The position numbers and the translations under genes were made by a program. A stretch of 64,000 nt of DNA from Monarcha castaneiventris obscurior (taxonomy: Eukaryota > Chordata > Aves > Passeriformes > Monarchidae). The stretch covers positions 27,925,001 to 27,989,000 of the forward strand of contig JAMPIT010000566.1 of NCBI GenBank assembly GCA_026261815.1. Direction: 5' to 3'. This document shows, piece after piece, positions 13,201 through 26,670 of this stretch (position 1 is its first letter; every line of letters starts with the position of its first letter). Below the pieces are notes generated by a model, which was not told the origin of the DNA, did not search any database, and saw nothing but the letters and a program-made list of their open reading frames with translations.

Positions 13201-15159
13201 TCCGAGGATAAATCCTTGCAAAACTACTCCTCATGAATGGTAAACAACAATAAATTATTTGTATTTCAGATCTGAATTATGGGCAAAGGGGAGAAACTGG
13301 AAGAACTTCCTCTCATTCACGGCAGCATTAAAACATCACTTAAATTACAAAATTTATAATTTTTAACTATTATAATTTCATTTTTTTCTCTCAAAAGGAT
13401 GCAGAAGTAAAGAATATATGGGATACTATAAACTGAACTTTGAGGTAGTAGGCACTGTCATTAGACAGCTTTAAGTGGCCTTTCGTGTGTATTTTTTCAT
13501 ATCTCTCTCTCCCTCCTAGCTATTCCCATGAAAGGCTATTTTCTGAGTATTACTAAAATGATCTAGGAAACCCGCTCTGTGAATAGCTTTATACTGAGGA
13601 CTGAAAGAGTTGCTTCTTAAAGGATTAAGCAGTACCTGAACAGGGATTTCAAAAATAGCAGTTATCCATAAATATTGATACTTACCTGCTTTAAATTATG
13701 TCCCTAGACTTCAGACAGGTAAGTTGAACATTTCATGAGAGAAACTGTAATCATCCCTCCATTACAGAAAAGGCAATGAGACGTAATTGTGCACACAACA
13801 AAACCAAACTTTGGATCCTTATACCCTTTAGCGAATAAATCCAAGATCAAGCCTAAGTCTGCAAATCTTTGGAAGTGAGCTCCATTCTCTCAAGCTTCAC
13901 TGAAAGTGCACTCTTCAATGGCATAAATCCCACATCCATGCAAGTCCCTACAAAGATGCCCATTGACTCAAGAAGACTTGGATAAAATAAACAAAACACC
14001 AGATGCAGTAGTTTTCATTCAGGATAAACTTCCTTAAAAAAAATGAGAGTTTCTTTTAAACTGTGAATAAAAAAAATAGGGACCATAATCTTTGAACTAC
14101 ACATGGAGCCTACATAGAATTATCTACCAATAAGGAGTTATCATATCATTAGCACAGGAGTATTCTATTAAAACATGACATTAGAGCAGAGACTGGTCTA
14201 TGGCATTATCTAGAGCACTAAATATGTTAAATGTATCTTCAGCCATCAACAGAAGACACAAGAGTGAAAAAAGCTAAACATCATACATCAAAATGTGTCA
14301 GTTCAAAGCCCCATAAAGACTGGAAAAGTTACTCCTTGCCTTGAATATTGAAAAATGTGAGTCAGTTCAAACTTTGAATACAGTTTTGATGTGCTCTCAG
14401 TCATCGTGCATGATGTGCATTCTCAAGTCATACTGGGAAGTACTTTTTGTTTTATTTCCAGCATTTTTAACATAGAGACTGAAAATCAAATTGGAAATGT
14501 TATGTCTTTGATTGTTGTCTTTTTTTTCAGATTTTTACCATCCTTTCCTGCTTATGACTTTTCTTATGCATACTGTCTGTACACACACACAGCAGCAAGC
14601 AATGAGGACATACAGCTGAGTTCTCTTCTCTACAGTGGGCCTCAAAATAGTCAGAGTGATGAAAATGATGTGTCTACCTAAGCTCAAATGGAGGTATTAA
14701 GGTATTACAGTAGCTTAACTAAACTTAGAGACTTCAAGGAAGATTTTAAGAATAGGATTTCTCTTCATCTAACTTTACATAGGTAAAGGACCTTGCTGAA
14801 TCTTATCATCTAGCTTTTTCTTGTAGTCAGTCAATGGAAACAGCTTAATGACAGCTCTGCCTATACTTTTTAGATGGGATAAGAGTTATTAGCCTTTGCT
14901 TTAGTTCTGTGCTGCAGTTAACAGCAAGGGATTACTAATAGATGCTTAATATTTCTGAAGTGTATGGTAGAGCGGAATACAGTCATTTTTTACTAAATTC
15001 TACAGCAGCTACACATATACACAAATGTATATACATGAGTGCTGTATGAGCATCTGCAGTTATAAATGTAGAATTTATACAATGAGTTTTATACTGGATC
15101 TTCAGAGGTCTCACAAACTCCTTCACTGGACAGTACAGCTGAAGGATTGGCAGTTGCAA

Positions 15160-15196
15160 TTTATATATATTTATATATATAAATAAATAAATTTTG
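15160..15196. repeat. AT-rich TA/TAAA simple repeat
   Basis: TTTATATATATTTATATATA followed by TAAATAAATAAATTTT. The left and right halves are partly complementary, so the stretch could extrude as a hairpin. Confidence 0.8.
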
Positions 15197-16489
15197 AATG
15201 ATGTAGCCTTTCACGTTCCTGTCTGCTACCCAAGAAAACAAGTGGTAGAGTAGCATGCTGTATAATGAATGATATAAACAGATATTATTTTCCTATCATC
15301 ATGACTCTGTATGCAGGAATTGCTGAGTGTCCATATGATGTGTGGAAAAAGGAGAAAAGTACAAATGCAAGCAGAAAAAAAAATAATCTGGAAGACAACT
15401 GAAGTTCTTTGTATCATCTAAGTAGCTAAGAAGCAAGAAGCTAAATATGCCTGCACAAACGTTGACTGGATGTTGGTTATAAAGAACTCTTCAGTATCTC
15501 TTTCGAGATAGCTCTCTCTGCAGACCCATTACCCTGAGCTGGGAGTGGGGCTATTTCTTTACAGTTGTTGGGGTTTTTTTACCTTCACTTTAGATTCACT
15601 CTTTATATACAGACACAGGTTGTCTCACTTATGAAGACAGGAATACAAACTTGTCCAAAAAAATCTTTCGTGCATTTCAAACCTGGAAATAAATTTTACT
15701 ACAAGAAATAGATGATTTTCTGAGATTGTTGGTAAGGCTAGAAAATTAGTTATACCATGTACACAGGTCATTATCAGCAAAATTTCTCATTTGAGTCTTA
15801 ACTGACTGATAATAGTAATATACACAATTAACAATAATGTTATTTGTATGTCTATTCCATATCCACTATTAGAGGTCTTTAAGCTTAGAAGTAATTTTGT
15901 TCTTGCTCAATTTATTTTCTCCAGCAAAAAATGCTTATTTCAATTCCCACTTTATTTGCTACCTAATCCCTCAAAAATATTCATGGTCAGATTATTTCTA
16001 TATTTGACTGACTTTCACAGAAAAGAAAGCATTACCAATGCCCTCTGATTCATTATAATATTGTGCTCTCAGGGTGAAATTGTTACACAAACCTAGATTA
16101 TATCAGATTAAATGAATGCAAAATTAGCAGGACTTGTAAAAAACATATAGTTGGAGATATTGCTGTATTCTTACATTATCTTTCTAAAACTATTTTTCCA
16201 CAGGAGACTCTTAGAAGCCTTTATAAATTATTAATTATTATATATTTTTCTGAATAAATGGATGCAAATAAAAGAAATAGCAAAGTCTTCCAGCTTCTTT
16301 TACTGTGGACTTGATTTCTCATAAAAATGAATTACTTATAACTCTACAAGGAAACAAAGTGAATCCTTTAAACAGAGAAGAAAAATTACAGCATGGGAAA
16401 GACTTAAATTTATTAAATCATTCAAGAGTGAAAAAAAAGGGACAAATCTTACTGTTATAAGAACAAAGAACTTGTATCTTTCCCTTTCT

Positions 16490-17535
16490 CAATAAACACA
16501 TCATGTGATGGGTGAGCAACTTGTCCACAGGTCAGGCACGAAGTGTTACAGTGAACGGGGTGACATCAGACTGGTGACCTGTAACTAATGGGGTTCCACA
16601 GGGCTCCATCCTCAACCCTGCACTCTTCATCTTCATGACTTGGACGTGGGACTGGAAGGGATACTAAGTTCACAGGCAATACAATACTGGGAGGAGCTGT
16701 TAACTCCCTCAAAGGCAGGGAGGGAGGCCCTGCAAAGAGTCTGCAACAAATTAGAGAGCTGGGCAATCACCAACCATAAAAAGTTCAACAAGGGAAGTGC
16801 CGGACTGCGCACTTGGGATTGGGCAACCCTGGATGTACAGAATGGAGAATGAGATGGTGGAGAACTGTGCTGATGAAAGAGACCTAGGGGTCAACAGAAA
16901 GCTGAATATGAATCAGCAGTGCCCTGGCAGCAGGGAGGCCACCCATGTCCTGGGGGCATCAGGCACAGCATCGCCAGCTGGGCAAGGGAAGGGATTGTCC
17001 TGCTCTGCTCTGCACTGGGGCAGCCTCACCTCGAGTGCTGGGGGCAGCTTTGGGTGCCACAGTTAAAGGAAGACATTCACTTATGTGTCCAAAGGAGAGC
17101 AACAAGGATGGTGAAAGGCCTTGAAGGGAAGGCATATGAGGAGAAGCTGATGTCACTTGCTCTGTTCATCCTGGAGGAGACTGAGGGGAGATCTCACTGC
17201 AGTTACAGCTTCCTCATGAGGGGAAGCAGAGGGGCAGATGCTTATCTTTGCTCTGTGGTGATCAGTGACAAGACCCAAGGGAATGCCCTGAAGTTGTGTC
17301 AAGGAAGGTTTAGCTTGGATATTTGAAAAAAGGTTCTTCACTCAGAGGGTGGTTGGGCACTGGAACAGACTCCCCAGGGAAGTGGTCATGGCTGACAGAG
17401 TTCAAGAAGCGTTTGGCAACACTCTTGGGTGCATGGTGTGACTCTTGGGGTGGTTCTGTGCAGGGCCAGGAGTTGGACTCCATGATCCTTGTGGGTCCCT
17501 TCCAACTCAGTAAATTCTGTGTGATCCTGTGTGAT
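16490..17535 (+). mobile_element. CR1 LINE, 5'-truncated, ORF2 end plus 3' UTR (plus strand)
   Basis: This roughly 1 kb copy begins in the reverse-transcriptase region (GGGGTTCCACAGGGCTCCAT, from the conserved 'GVPQGS' segment). It runs through GACCTAGGGGTCAACAGAAA, ATGAATCAGCAGTGCCCTGG, GCAGCCTCACCTCGAGTGCT and GCAACAAGGATGGTGAAAGG. It ends in the 3' UTR with GTGGTTGGGCACTGGAACAG and TCCATGATCCTTGTGGGTCC, CTTCCAACTCAGTAAATTCT. The tail GTGTGATCCTGTGTGA is the short terminal repeat expected of CR1. The reading frame is broken by many stops and indels, so the element is dead. Local GC content is clearly higher than the surrounding intron. The short ORFs here (up to 135 codons) are relics or antisense shadows. 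Confidence 0.93.
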
Positions 17536-20500
17536 TTATCTTTCTTTACCTCTTGTTTTTTTAAATTTGTTTATAAAATAGTATCTTGTTCTTTCTTCCT
17601 TTGTCAAGTACTGTTCTGTGCCAGCAGCACTGAGTCAGTTTTAGTGGAAGCCATGTTTTAGAAACATCTAAATAGCAAAGATTTAATATAACACTGAAAA
17701 TAAATGTATAAGCCATTTGAATCAAAACAGAAAATCACTTTGGTTTTTGTTTGGTTGGGCAACATGCAGGAGCTATCTCACATTTCCATGTTATGATATT
17801 CCATTACATTCCTATGCTCTTTAGGCATGATAATGATTGGTAGGTCTACAAACAAGACACTGCAGACACAGAAAAGACTGAAGACAAGAACTAGCTGAAA
17901 CTGGTCAGAATACAAGCAACTAAACCAAAGGCTGCAATGCATAGAGACTCTCCTCCCACTGACATTCTCTTGAGGCAAGCAACTAAAGCTGTCCCTTAAA
18001 GACATAAAATTACATTCTCCTTGGTCCTATGCTTGCTCCAAGAGAGCAAAGACAGTAAAGAAGTCAGACTAGTAGAAGCAGGTATGTAGAAGCTACATTT
18101 GGGGATGTAAATTATTAGCAGTTTTTGAATGAGATTTCTTTGTCTGTATTTTTGTAAATTTTCTGCCCCATTTTCATTTTTCTTAGCTGTCCTTTCTTTA
18201 GCACATTCACCTCAGCTATCATCCTTTGTCTCTGCCTATTTCTTATTTCTTTCCACTAGACATCCTCCTAAGAATGACTTTTCTTCAAATAAATTATCAT
18301 CCATTACTCCTTTGATCACCATGTGCCTCTGCTATCCTCCTTTCATTAGCCTGTGACTGCCTGTCTAAAATAAGATTTTAGGAGAGAGAAAGCCTAATGC
18401 TCTGTGTCTGTGCATTTTCTAACAGGGCCAGGTGTCATTTCTGTAAGTCCCATAGGAAGAAAATGTTATTAATCCTAAAGGCAAGTGCTCCCTAAAGGGA
18501 CCACAAATATCTGACACCACCAAAGGTTAGCCACATTCCTTAGCCTATATTCAGCCTACATATTAGGATTACAGAAAAAAACCCAACAACGCCCATCCCA
18601 AAAAAACCCCACCCAACTCCAAAAGGAAAACAAAAAAACCCATACACACGAAAAAACCTCAAAAGCCCCCAAGTAACCAAAACAAACAGACAAAGAAAAC
18701 CCCAACCACAAATAGAAAACCCCACAAAGAAACAAACCCACCCTCCAAAACCAAAGCCAAAACTATCAAAAAATTCCTGCTTAGAGAAACTGCAGAAGAA
18801 AAGATTTGTCCCTCCATTTTTTCAAAATGTTCTCAAATCACTTCTGTAGTAACTATGAAACATGGCATTGTCCCTCATCCCTAAGAATATTGTGAGTCAA
18901 AGTCTTATACAAAAGAATACAAAGCACAACAAGAAAGTAGAATTTTGGTCTTGGAAAATAGATCATATAAAGCATGAATCTCTGACTGAATTATTAGAGG
19001 AATGCATACAGCAAAGTTTATAATGTTCATAGACAAAAAAGAATTGCACTTTCAAATCTGACAAAAAATATAAAAAATAGCATTTACAGCACTTACACTT
19101 CTGAAGATCAGTAGAATTTAATGATGTTTAGTGCTTGTGACAAATAGCAATATGCCTTCCTATGAATAGCTAGAATATGTTGTGCATGAATCTTGGATCT
19201 TTAAGATATCAAATTAATTTTTCTGTGATAACAGAAATCTGTGCACCTAGTGTCAAAATACTCAGGGTAATACCATAATAGCATTAGTAATAGTAGCAAT
19301 AACACAATTTCAGTAGATATTAACTAAAAACTAATTTCAGCCAATTTTAAATAGGTTTTATTTAGTACACAAAAACATTTTGTTGCTGTTTTCGGTCAGG
19401 TCAGGATTTTATCCACAATGTTTATGCAAAATCATGCAGTTTATTTGACTCAGACACTCAGAATATTTTGATATGGTTATGAAGGCATTTTATGTATTAG
19501 AAAAATCAGTTGAAGATCTCTTTACGTAAAATATTCTAGGGGTTTGGGGGGAAGTAATATCCATAGATCCATTTTAGATGTTACTCTAATCCTGCAATTT
19601 TTTCATGTCATGGCCCAAAGAACCATTTTCAATTTCCAAATAGTTTATTTGATCATTTTCATATACTGTGTCATTTTTTCTCAATTATCACAACAGTAAA
19701 CAACTCAAAACTGTTTTGAGTAGGTACATTGTCCAAAAGCTGAGATGAATAATAAATACCCATGAGTCAAATTTGAAAGCCACACTTAAAAGTTCAAGAG
19801 TTTTGTGCAATAAAAATGGAAAATAGGTGTGAAAATGAGTGTGTAAACTGAAGATTTCTTCTTCATAGTGCCTAATATTTTATTTTAATGAAGGAGGAGC
19901 AACATTTTCTTAGAACTGAATACACATCCACTTTTAAGCTTAAGGGCAAATTAAAGTTTATATGCTTACTTATTTCAACGGGTATATTTCATTTGATTTC
20001 ATATGGGAAAATTCCATCATTTTTAAAAATAAAATAGAAATTCTTTGTGATTCATGTTTACATATTCATAAAGAACTTATAGATGGTACAAAGACTTTGT
20101 TGATATTTAGCACTGTTTCTGAGGGGGAGACTCATGCAACATTTCCATTTATGTAAAAGATGGAGGCTGTGGAGTAGCTCACTGTACATAATGATGAACA
20201 GCTGCGCTGACAAACTGCTCTGGTGGGAAATTCCTGTACTAGGAAACACCATTTTGCTGAATATTGCCAGCAGGTATTCTTCATGGATTCAAAAGCTCAG
20301 ACCTACACCCTGCGTAGGTAAATTAGTGACTAAGGTAATTATTAGCTGTACTGGGGCTCTAGTTCATCATTCTGATAAAGTGAAGGAGTCAATAACCTTG
20401 CATTCCTTGATAAATCTTGTAATATAAATAGCTAAAAATTTGGCCAAATTTTCTGCTGATGTAAATAGGTAGTATTTCAGCTACATCAGTGTAGCTATTT

Positions 20501-23500
20501 TATTTTACTTTGGCAGAGAATGTTGTTCCTTATCATAAGGCAAAATCCAAAGACAAGCCCAGTATACCAGTGCCAAAGTAATGGACTACTAATGCAAAAA
20601 ATAAAGAGGTCAACCGGGGTAGAGTTGGTGCCAATAGCTGAGTCATGGATCTTTTCAAAGCAACATAAATAATATGTGGATTGTGAAACAACATAATGGG
20701 ACCTCTATATTCACATAAAGTGGAGTTCAAAATAATCTTTTACAAAAAAACCCACAAACCAAAAAAAAAACCCAGGCAGATAGAAAGGGACATCTCTAGC
20801 ATACTAAGTGAATGAATTATAAGTATTTGATTTCTGTATTTTCCTGATATTTCCAAGAAAATGCCAGTCATTTAACCAAATTGTCTTTCTGGGTCAAGCC
20901 ATGCAATATATAATGGACCCAATACCTCTGTCAGACTGAATTACTTCCTTCTATTCCCATCCTCTGTAATCCATTGGATGAACCTCTATAGTCATCAATG
21001 GAAGCTGACATGGATGTCAGAAAATAAAAGACAAGCTCTCTCTCTCTCTGATTCTCAGTTCTGCTCAACCACATAGGAACTGAAATCCCATTTCCTATAC
21101 TCTTGAAGTGACTCAAACATTAGGCCAAAGAGCATTCTAGAAAAAATCCTTCTTATAGAATTTGTATCCCTGACACTAAGCTGAACAAACAGGAATGCAA
21201 GATGCAGGAGGCAGTGAAAGAGACTCACTAGAGCAAAAGAATGGAATAAACAGAAAATATTCTAAGCAGCTCAGGTGTCTAATCCATTGGATTATACTTC
21301 TATCTAGGAATTAAAGTGCTTAAAATCCACTGATGCACATTTTTAGCTGTGAAACAGATTTGTGCACATCGCTGTGGCTGATGTATTCTCCCATAAATAA
21401 AATTTGAAGTCTAAGTGGACCAATCAACACAAATCTCAAAATTATTCCTTAACAATAATCCTACCTAAGATCAAAGAGAAAACAATACTATCAAAAGAGG
21501 TAAATTTTGAGCATTTTTGAAATATATTGCGATTAAATTTTGAAGTCAAATATTATTTAGGATCCTGTCAATCTATAATGTTCATTAAGGATATCTGAAT
21601 CTTTAATATATCTGAATACTTTTGCTGTCTGGACTGCATCTTTGCATTTTTGTGGGAAAATGGTGATCTAGCCAGAAATAAGAAAAAGGCTCAGAACTGA
21701 ATTTCTTTACCACACAGTGATCATATTTCCTTTTATTTTACTCAAATTGGTTATTTAAGTTGATATTATCTTCGGAATTATCAGTATCCTATCTCTGGAT
21801 ATTGAAAATAACCACATGAATTTTTTCACTCCAGTAATATTGAAGAATATTTATGTGTTCAGCACTTCATTAATTTAATATAAAAAATTCTAAATTCAGT
21901 TGTCTTCACGCCCAACCTCTAAGAAGGACAGTAAGATGTCCTGCTGGTTTCTGATGTGAAAAAAAGAATGTAAGTGAGGTGTATTGTCAGAATATTGCCC
22001 CAAGCTGGGCAAGACCAGATGCATAATCAGGTTTAAGATGTAAAGAAACATAACGATGCAAAGAGAATCTTGTTCATTAAGATATCACTTTCAACATGCT
22101 CATACTATTTATAAGCACTTGTTGATTTCCTGTAAATTATGTTGGCTGCTTACATTGTCAAGTTATTCCTGCAGTCAAGGACTGATGTTGCAGATGTTTG
22201 GTATTGCCATATGTTCTGTACTTGCAGACAAAGATGAGGATGTCTTCAAAATCAGAAAAAATTCAAAATTTCATTAACATGCCCCTAACATTAGAATTTA
22301 ATGAAGACGCTGATGCCTTTTTACCATTTCTTTCCCATTTGTTGACTGTCTTGAGACTATCTTAGCACATCAAATACTTTGCATGGCAATGCTGTTTCTA
22401 GTTAGAGAAAAGGAAGTAGAAGTGAAGCTGTAAATGTCCTCATTTGTAAATCCAGTGTCACCCATTTTCTCCAAGAATATAATGCACTTACAAAACTTTC
22501 CTCCAAAAATCTTATGGGTAAAAAATAACTGTCTCATGACTGTGTACACATTTCAATAAATCTAGGTAACAATCTATATACAGAAAAATACATAGAGATT
22601 TATCAATCAAAATTTAATTTCAGTCAAAAATATATGAGTTTTTTTTAAAAGCAAACTGTTGTGATTGAGATTCATAGCTTCCTTCCATTTTAAAGGCCTG
22701 TTGCCTTGGCCTGCATATCCATTAGAATTCAAAATACCTCCCCACCTGGGCAAAGGAGACAGTTTGAATGCAGTATATTGTAGATGAAGCCTATTAGAAC
22801 AATTGAGGAGAAAGAATCCAAAGCATATTAAACCTATCACGGTAGCTTTTCTGGAAGAAACCAATTTATATATGTGGGTATTTTATAACTGAAATGATCA
22901 CAAATTTGTGTGAAAACTAAAATTAGAGAAATTTCCAACTATTTAGGTACAGCTATATCCCATAGATTCCACTATTATTTATTTAAAATACTGCCTTGAA
23001 CTTGAAGACCAAAAAAAAAAGGCAAAATGATGCATCCTTTTCATTACTTTAAGTTGCAGAACTTTCACCAGAAACTCCATTTTCTTCCCCACTGGGACAT
23101 TAGAAGATAAATCAATTTTAGCAACTCCAGTAATTAAAAACTGAACTTAGGTGGTCAAACTAACTTACAAAGTAAATGACAAGCTAGAAGATTTTGTTTC
23201 TCTAGGGAAGATATTTATTTATTATGGGAATAAAACGAGGACAAGCTGTTGTATATAGAATGCAAGTTGTTAAACTAGTCACAAGTAGAGAAATAAGTGT
23301 TCCTGATCCTTTTCAGATTTCGTTTGTCATTCTGATAAATTTTCATTCTGATTCTTCATTCCCTTCTCTTTCCTTGAGCTGCTCCAATATCTTATGCATC
23401 AGTTGAATGTAATAGTTAAACTACTTTTTACACAAAAGCGTTTTTGAGGTGACTTACACTGAAGTACCTAATGTCATCTGAAGGTCATGCACATAACATC

Positions 23501-26453
23501 TCAATGACAAACTGAAAATTGCTACATATTCATGGCAAAATAGGAAAATGATGTCTTAGATACATAATTTTATTATTTTGTCTTATTGCCTTTAGATATC
23601 TTTTCAGGACCTTTCAGTAACAATGAAGATATTCTCCTCTGTTATACAAAGAGCTCTCTTGTTCATTGGTTTTATTGCTATAAATCCAACTGCCTACAAG
23701 ACCATTATGTGAACAAGACATAGCTGCTAGTGTGGTCATGCAGAAATAAACTCATTTTAATTTGTTGTTTTCAAAGTATATGAAATTTTATCATATTCTT
23801 TTAATACTCTGTTTCTCTGGTATAATGTTTGTTTGACATGTAATAATATAAATTGACACCTTTGGAAGGACAAAAATTAAACCCCAGTATATATTTGTGT
23901 TCTATTCTGTCTTGGATTTAGTCATGCTGAAGGAAATGGTGACTCAGTCACCCCATTCTGACAAGTCCTTTTTATTTGCACTTAATAACCAGGGAGACAT
24001 TTCTTTTTTAAGGTCAGATGTCATACACTGGAGCCCCATCTTCTGCTGTCAAAACTGTTAGTGCTGTCAGGTCTCCTCTATGTTTCAGAATTGTGGTGCA
24101 GTGTTCCCATTAAATATTGTGTACACGGCCCCCTCTGGGAATTGTGATTCCTTTTATTCAGCATGTCTTGCATGGTAAGTGACATCAGGGTCTGTGTCGC
24201 TATGACACTTCCGTTTGGTGTTTCTCTAGGTAATGTCATTTTTATCTTCAATATATCTACATTTCTTGTTAAAACTATTCCTTCAATTAACGCACGGAAG
24301 AATACAAAGTTGAGCAGGCTGGTTGAGGATATTGGATGATTGTTGTAAAACAAGATCCCATGTTCTTGGGAACCCCATTTAACTAGTGCTTACTAGACCA
24401 GCAAGTATTAAAAGGATAACTTTGCTCTAAAATAATTTACAAAGTTTAATATGTTTGTATATTTTGCTCATTTTGTTTGTTTTCTATTTGAAAATGATAA
24501 ATTATTTCCCAGAAACAGAAACCACTTACCCTGATAATAAAAACCAACTAATTCCAGAGACTGCATCCAAATGCATCAGAAGTAAATGTTTTGATTCTAC
24601 ATTTGTCAACTCACATCCTTCTTTTCAGAGCTCCCAAAGTAAGAAAGTCTGTATTTCTAGTTTTTTTATTCAAGCAAGTCAACAGTTCAACTTTGAAAAT
24701 AAACACAGAGTATAAAGAATGCAAAAAGTATTATCTGAGCAATAAAATCACCTCATAACAAAAAACAACAGAAAAAAATTGTCTGTACCTACACTAACGT
24801 GCCAAGTAGTGACACACTTCAATTCACATCACAGACAAAACAAATATTCCATGACACAAATTATACTTTTTCTGCAAATTTTCATATTTGACAATCCATC
24901 AAAACATGACTGTAACAGGGCGAAAAAAAAAGCAGAATAAAAAAAAAAAATGTCTATAACCCCAAAATAAGAGATAACCAGTCTGAAATACTATTTTAAT
25001 AGTAGCAAGAAATAGCACCTCCTTCCTGTACCCGAAGAAACTCACGAGTCATCTGCAATCCTTACTTACCCATGTCTTGCCCATTACCCCTACAAAGAAA
25101 CTGAAATGAGCTATCATGTCTAGTGACAAGACTGTGCTTTTAATTCCAGTACATACAAATTGTAATACCCTAAACATTTCAAGTCTTTTGGAGTTGTCTA
25201 GAGTAAGGATTTTTGTAGTTCAAATAGTTCTACCATTACTTGAATGCTGAGTCAAATTTTTGATTGCCATTACTTGAAAGTCACAGTGGTAGAAAAAGGG
25301 ATTTTTTTACTCTTTTTAACAGCTGTAGCTGGCAAGCTTCTTATTATTTTTGAATTCCATTCAGCATGTTAAAATATTCTCTTTTTTTAAATAAACATCC
25401 TGACTACTCTTTTAATATAATCAGCTTTTTCTACAGTAATTATGAATTTCTTAATAAGTTTCTGTAATACTTCTTAAAAGTCAGTTGATATAAATTTAAC
25501 TACTTTTCATTTCCTTCCAATTAAAAAAGTCAGGGTATGTTTTTTAATTTATTTTAATTTATTTTAAAAGTGCTACTCTTTTCACTTCCATTAATTTCTT
25601 AAACCCTTCAGGAAATAAAAATTCACTAGAACTGAGGTCATGTTTTAATTCATGACAGACAAACTTCAAACATGCCTCTTTTTTTTTTTTATTTTTAAGC
25701 TATTATCTGACTGTGAAAGGTCACTTTTTAGATCACCAGCTCCTAGAAGCTTTGAAGACTGGTTTTGGGTTGGGTTTTTTTATTTGTTTCTCTGTTTCTT
25801 TGTTTTTCCTCTTGGTTTCTGAAGATGGTAGAGTTATCCTAAAAAGACATTTGTACTTGTGGCAGGTGCATAGAAGACATTGTTTTAGAAAATTCATTGG
25901 TTCTTAAACATGCTAAATATTTTTTTCACAACGGCCAGTAATGGTATATCTCTTTCACTAGGAATTTTATGATATTATGCACATCTCACCTTCTACTGCT
26001 GATTTCATGTAAGCTATATATTCCTAAAACTCTCATTAAAATAGAAAACAAAATGAAACAACAGTTTTCTAGAGTCTATTTGACTGTACTAAAGCAAAAT
26101 AATTACATTGTTAGCATTAATTCATGTTGAAATGACAGGACTGAAAAGGAATAAACAAACTTGTAGAACACTATTACTACTAAAGTTTCAATTATTAAGA
26201 AGCATGCACAAAAACTCCCTGAAAGTAACTTCAAAACACCGCAAATGTTGTAAACAGACACTAGATTCGACTCAGGAGAACATTTTGTAAACACCAGCAG
26301 AAAACTTAACTTTCCATGACACTACAACTTCAAATCATTTTTCATGGCAAAAACAGTAAGGAAAGAATGTGATTCTAAACAATGTCACAATATTTAAGTG
26401 GAATATTATTTGTGGATACAAGGAAGGATTTGCCAAAAAAAAATATACTTTAC
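17536..26453. other. Intronic sequence, no gene recognised
   Basis: Apart from the A/C-only tract at 18571-18773 and a smaller A/C-rich stretch at 20740-20775, I see no repeat or gene. A 91-codon minus-strand frame at 24078-24353 has balanced composition but no recognised domain. Confidence 0.65.
18571..18773. repeat. A/C-only low-complexity tract (about 200 nt)
   Basis: Across roughly 200 nt the plus strand is almost entirely A and C, in runs such as AAAAAAACCC, AACCCCACCC and AAAACCCCAACC. By hand count about 21 of 200 bases are G or T. The opposite strand is therefore all G/T. It is not a tandem repeat of one unit. The strand bias removes most stop codons from the minus frames, which explains two overlapping 61-codon minus ORFs here; neither is a gene. 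Confidence 0.9.
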
Positions 26454-26670
26454 ATCACAGAATCACAGAATGGTGGGGATACGAAGGTAGGCCAACCCCC
26501 CTGCTTAAGCAAGTTCACCTGGAACAGTCTTCAGTCCACCTCACTGTCCACTCATCCAACCCACGCTTCTTGATCTTACCCGTGAGGATGTTATGGGAGA
26601 CAGTGTCAAATGCCCTTCAGAGGTCAAGGCAGACAACATCTACTGCTTTCCCCAGGTATCCACCTCCTTC
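26454..26670 (-). mobile_element. CR1 LINE with large internal deletion (minus strand)
   Basis: The plus strand starts with ATCACAGAATCACAGAATGG, the reverse complement of a CR1 tail, then CCAACCCCCCTGCTTAAGCA from the 3' UTR. Within a few bases it jumps to reverse-transcriptase coding sequence. Read on the minus strand, 26520-26640 encodes AVDVVCLDL, a stop, RAFDTVSHNILTGKI and then GLDE..TVR.TED, the palm region of CR1 ORF2. More than a kilobase between the reverse-transcriptase region and the 3' UTR is missing, with the junction near 26510-26530. One in-frame stop is visible. It may be a one-off deletion or a non-autonomous CR1 subfamily. Confidence 0.82.

Larger units (their letters stand above)
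3286..16489. other. Unique-looking intronic sequence, no gene recognised
   Basis: This is 13 kb of AT-rich sequence with no coding exon or confident transposon. It includes a GC-richer patch at about 4480-4880, a possible ancient MIR-like remnant near 9462-9500 and a (AAAAT)n run. Open frames of 60-124 codons are consistent with chance. Confidence 0.7.

Noticed and set aside
16919..17326. 135-codon plus-strand ORF and overlapping frames
   Set aside because: These lie within decayed CR1 sequence and do not match an intact CR1 protein domain.
18540..18741. Two overlapping 61-codon minus-strand ORFs rich in G, F, W and V
   Set aside because: They arise from the A/C-only tract, whose complement rarely makes stop codons.
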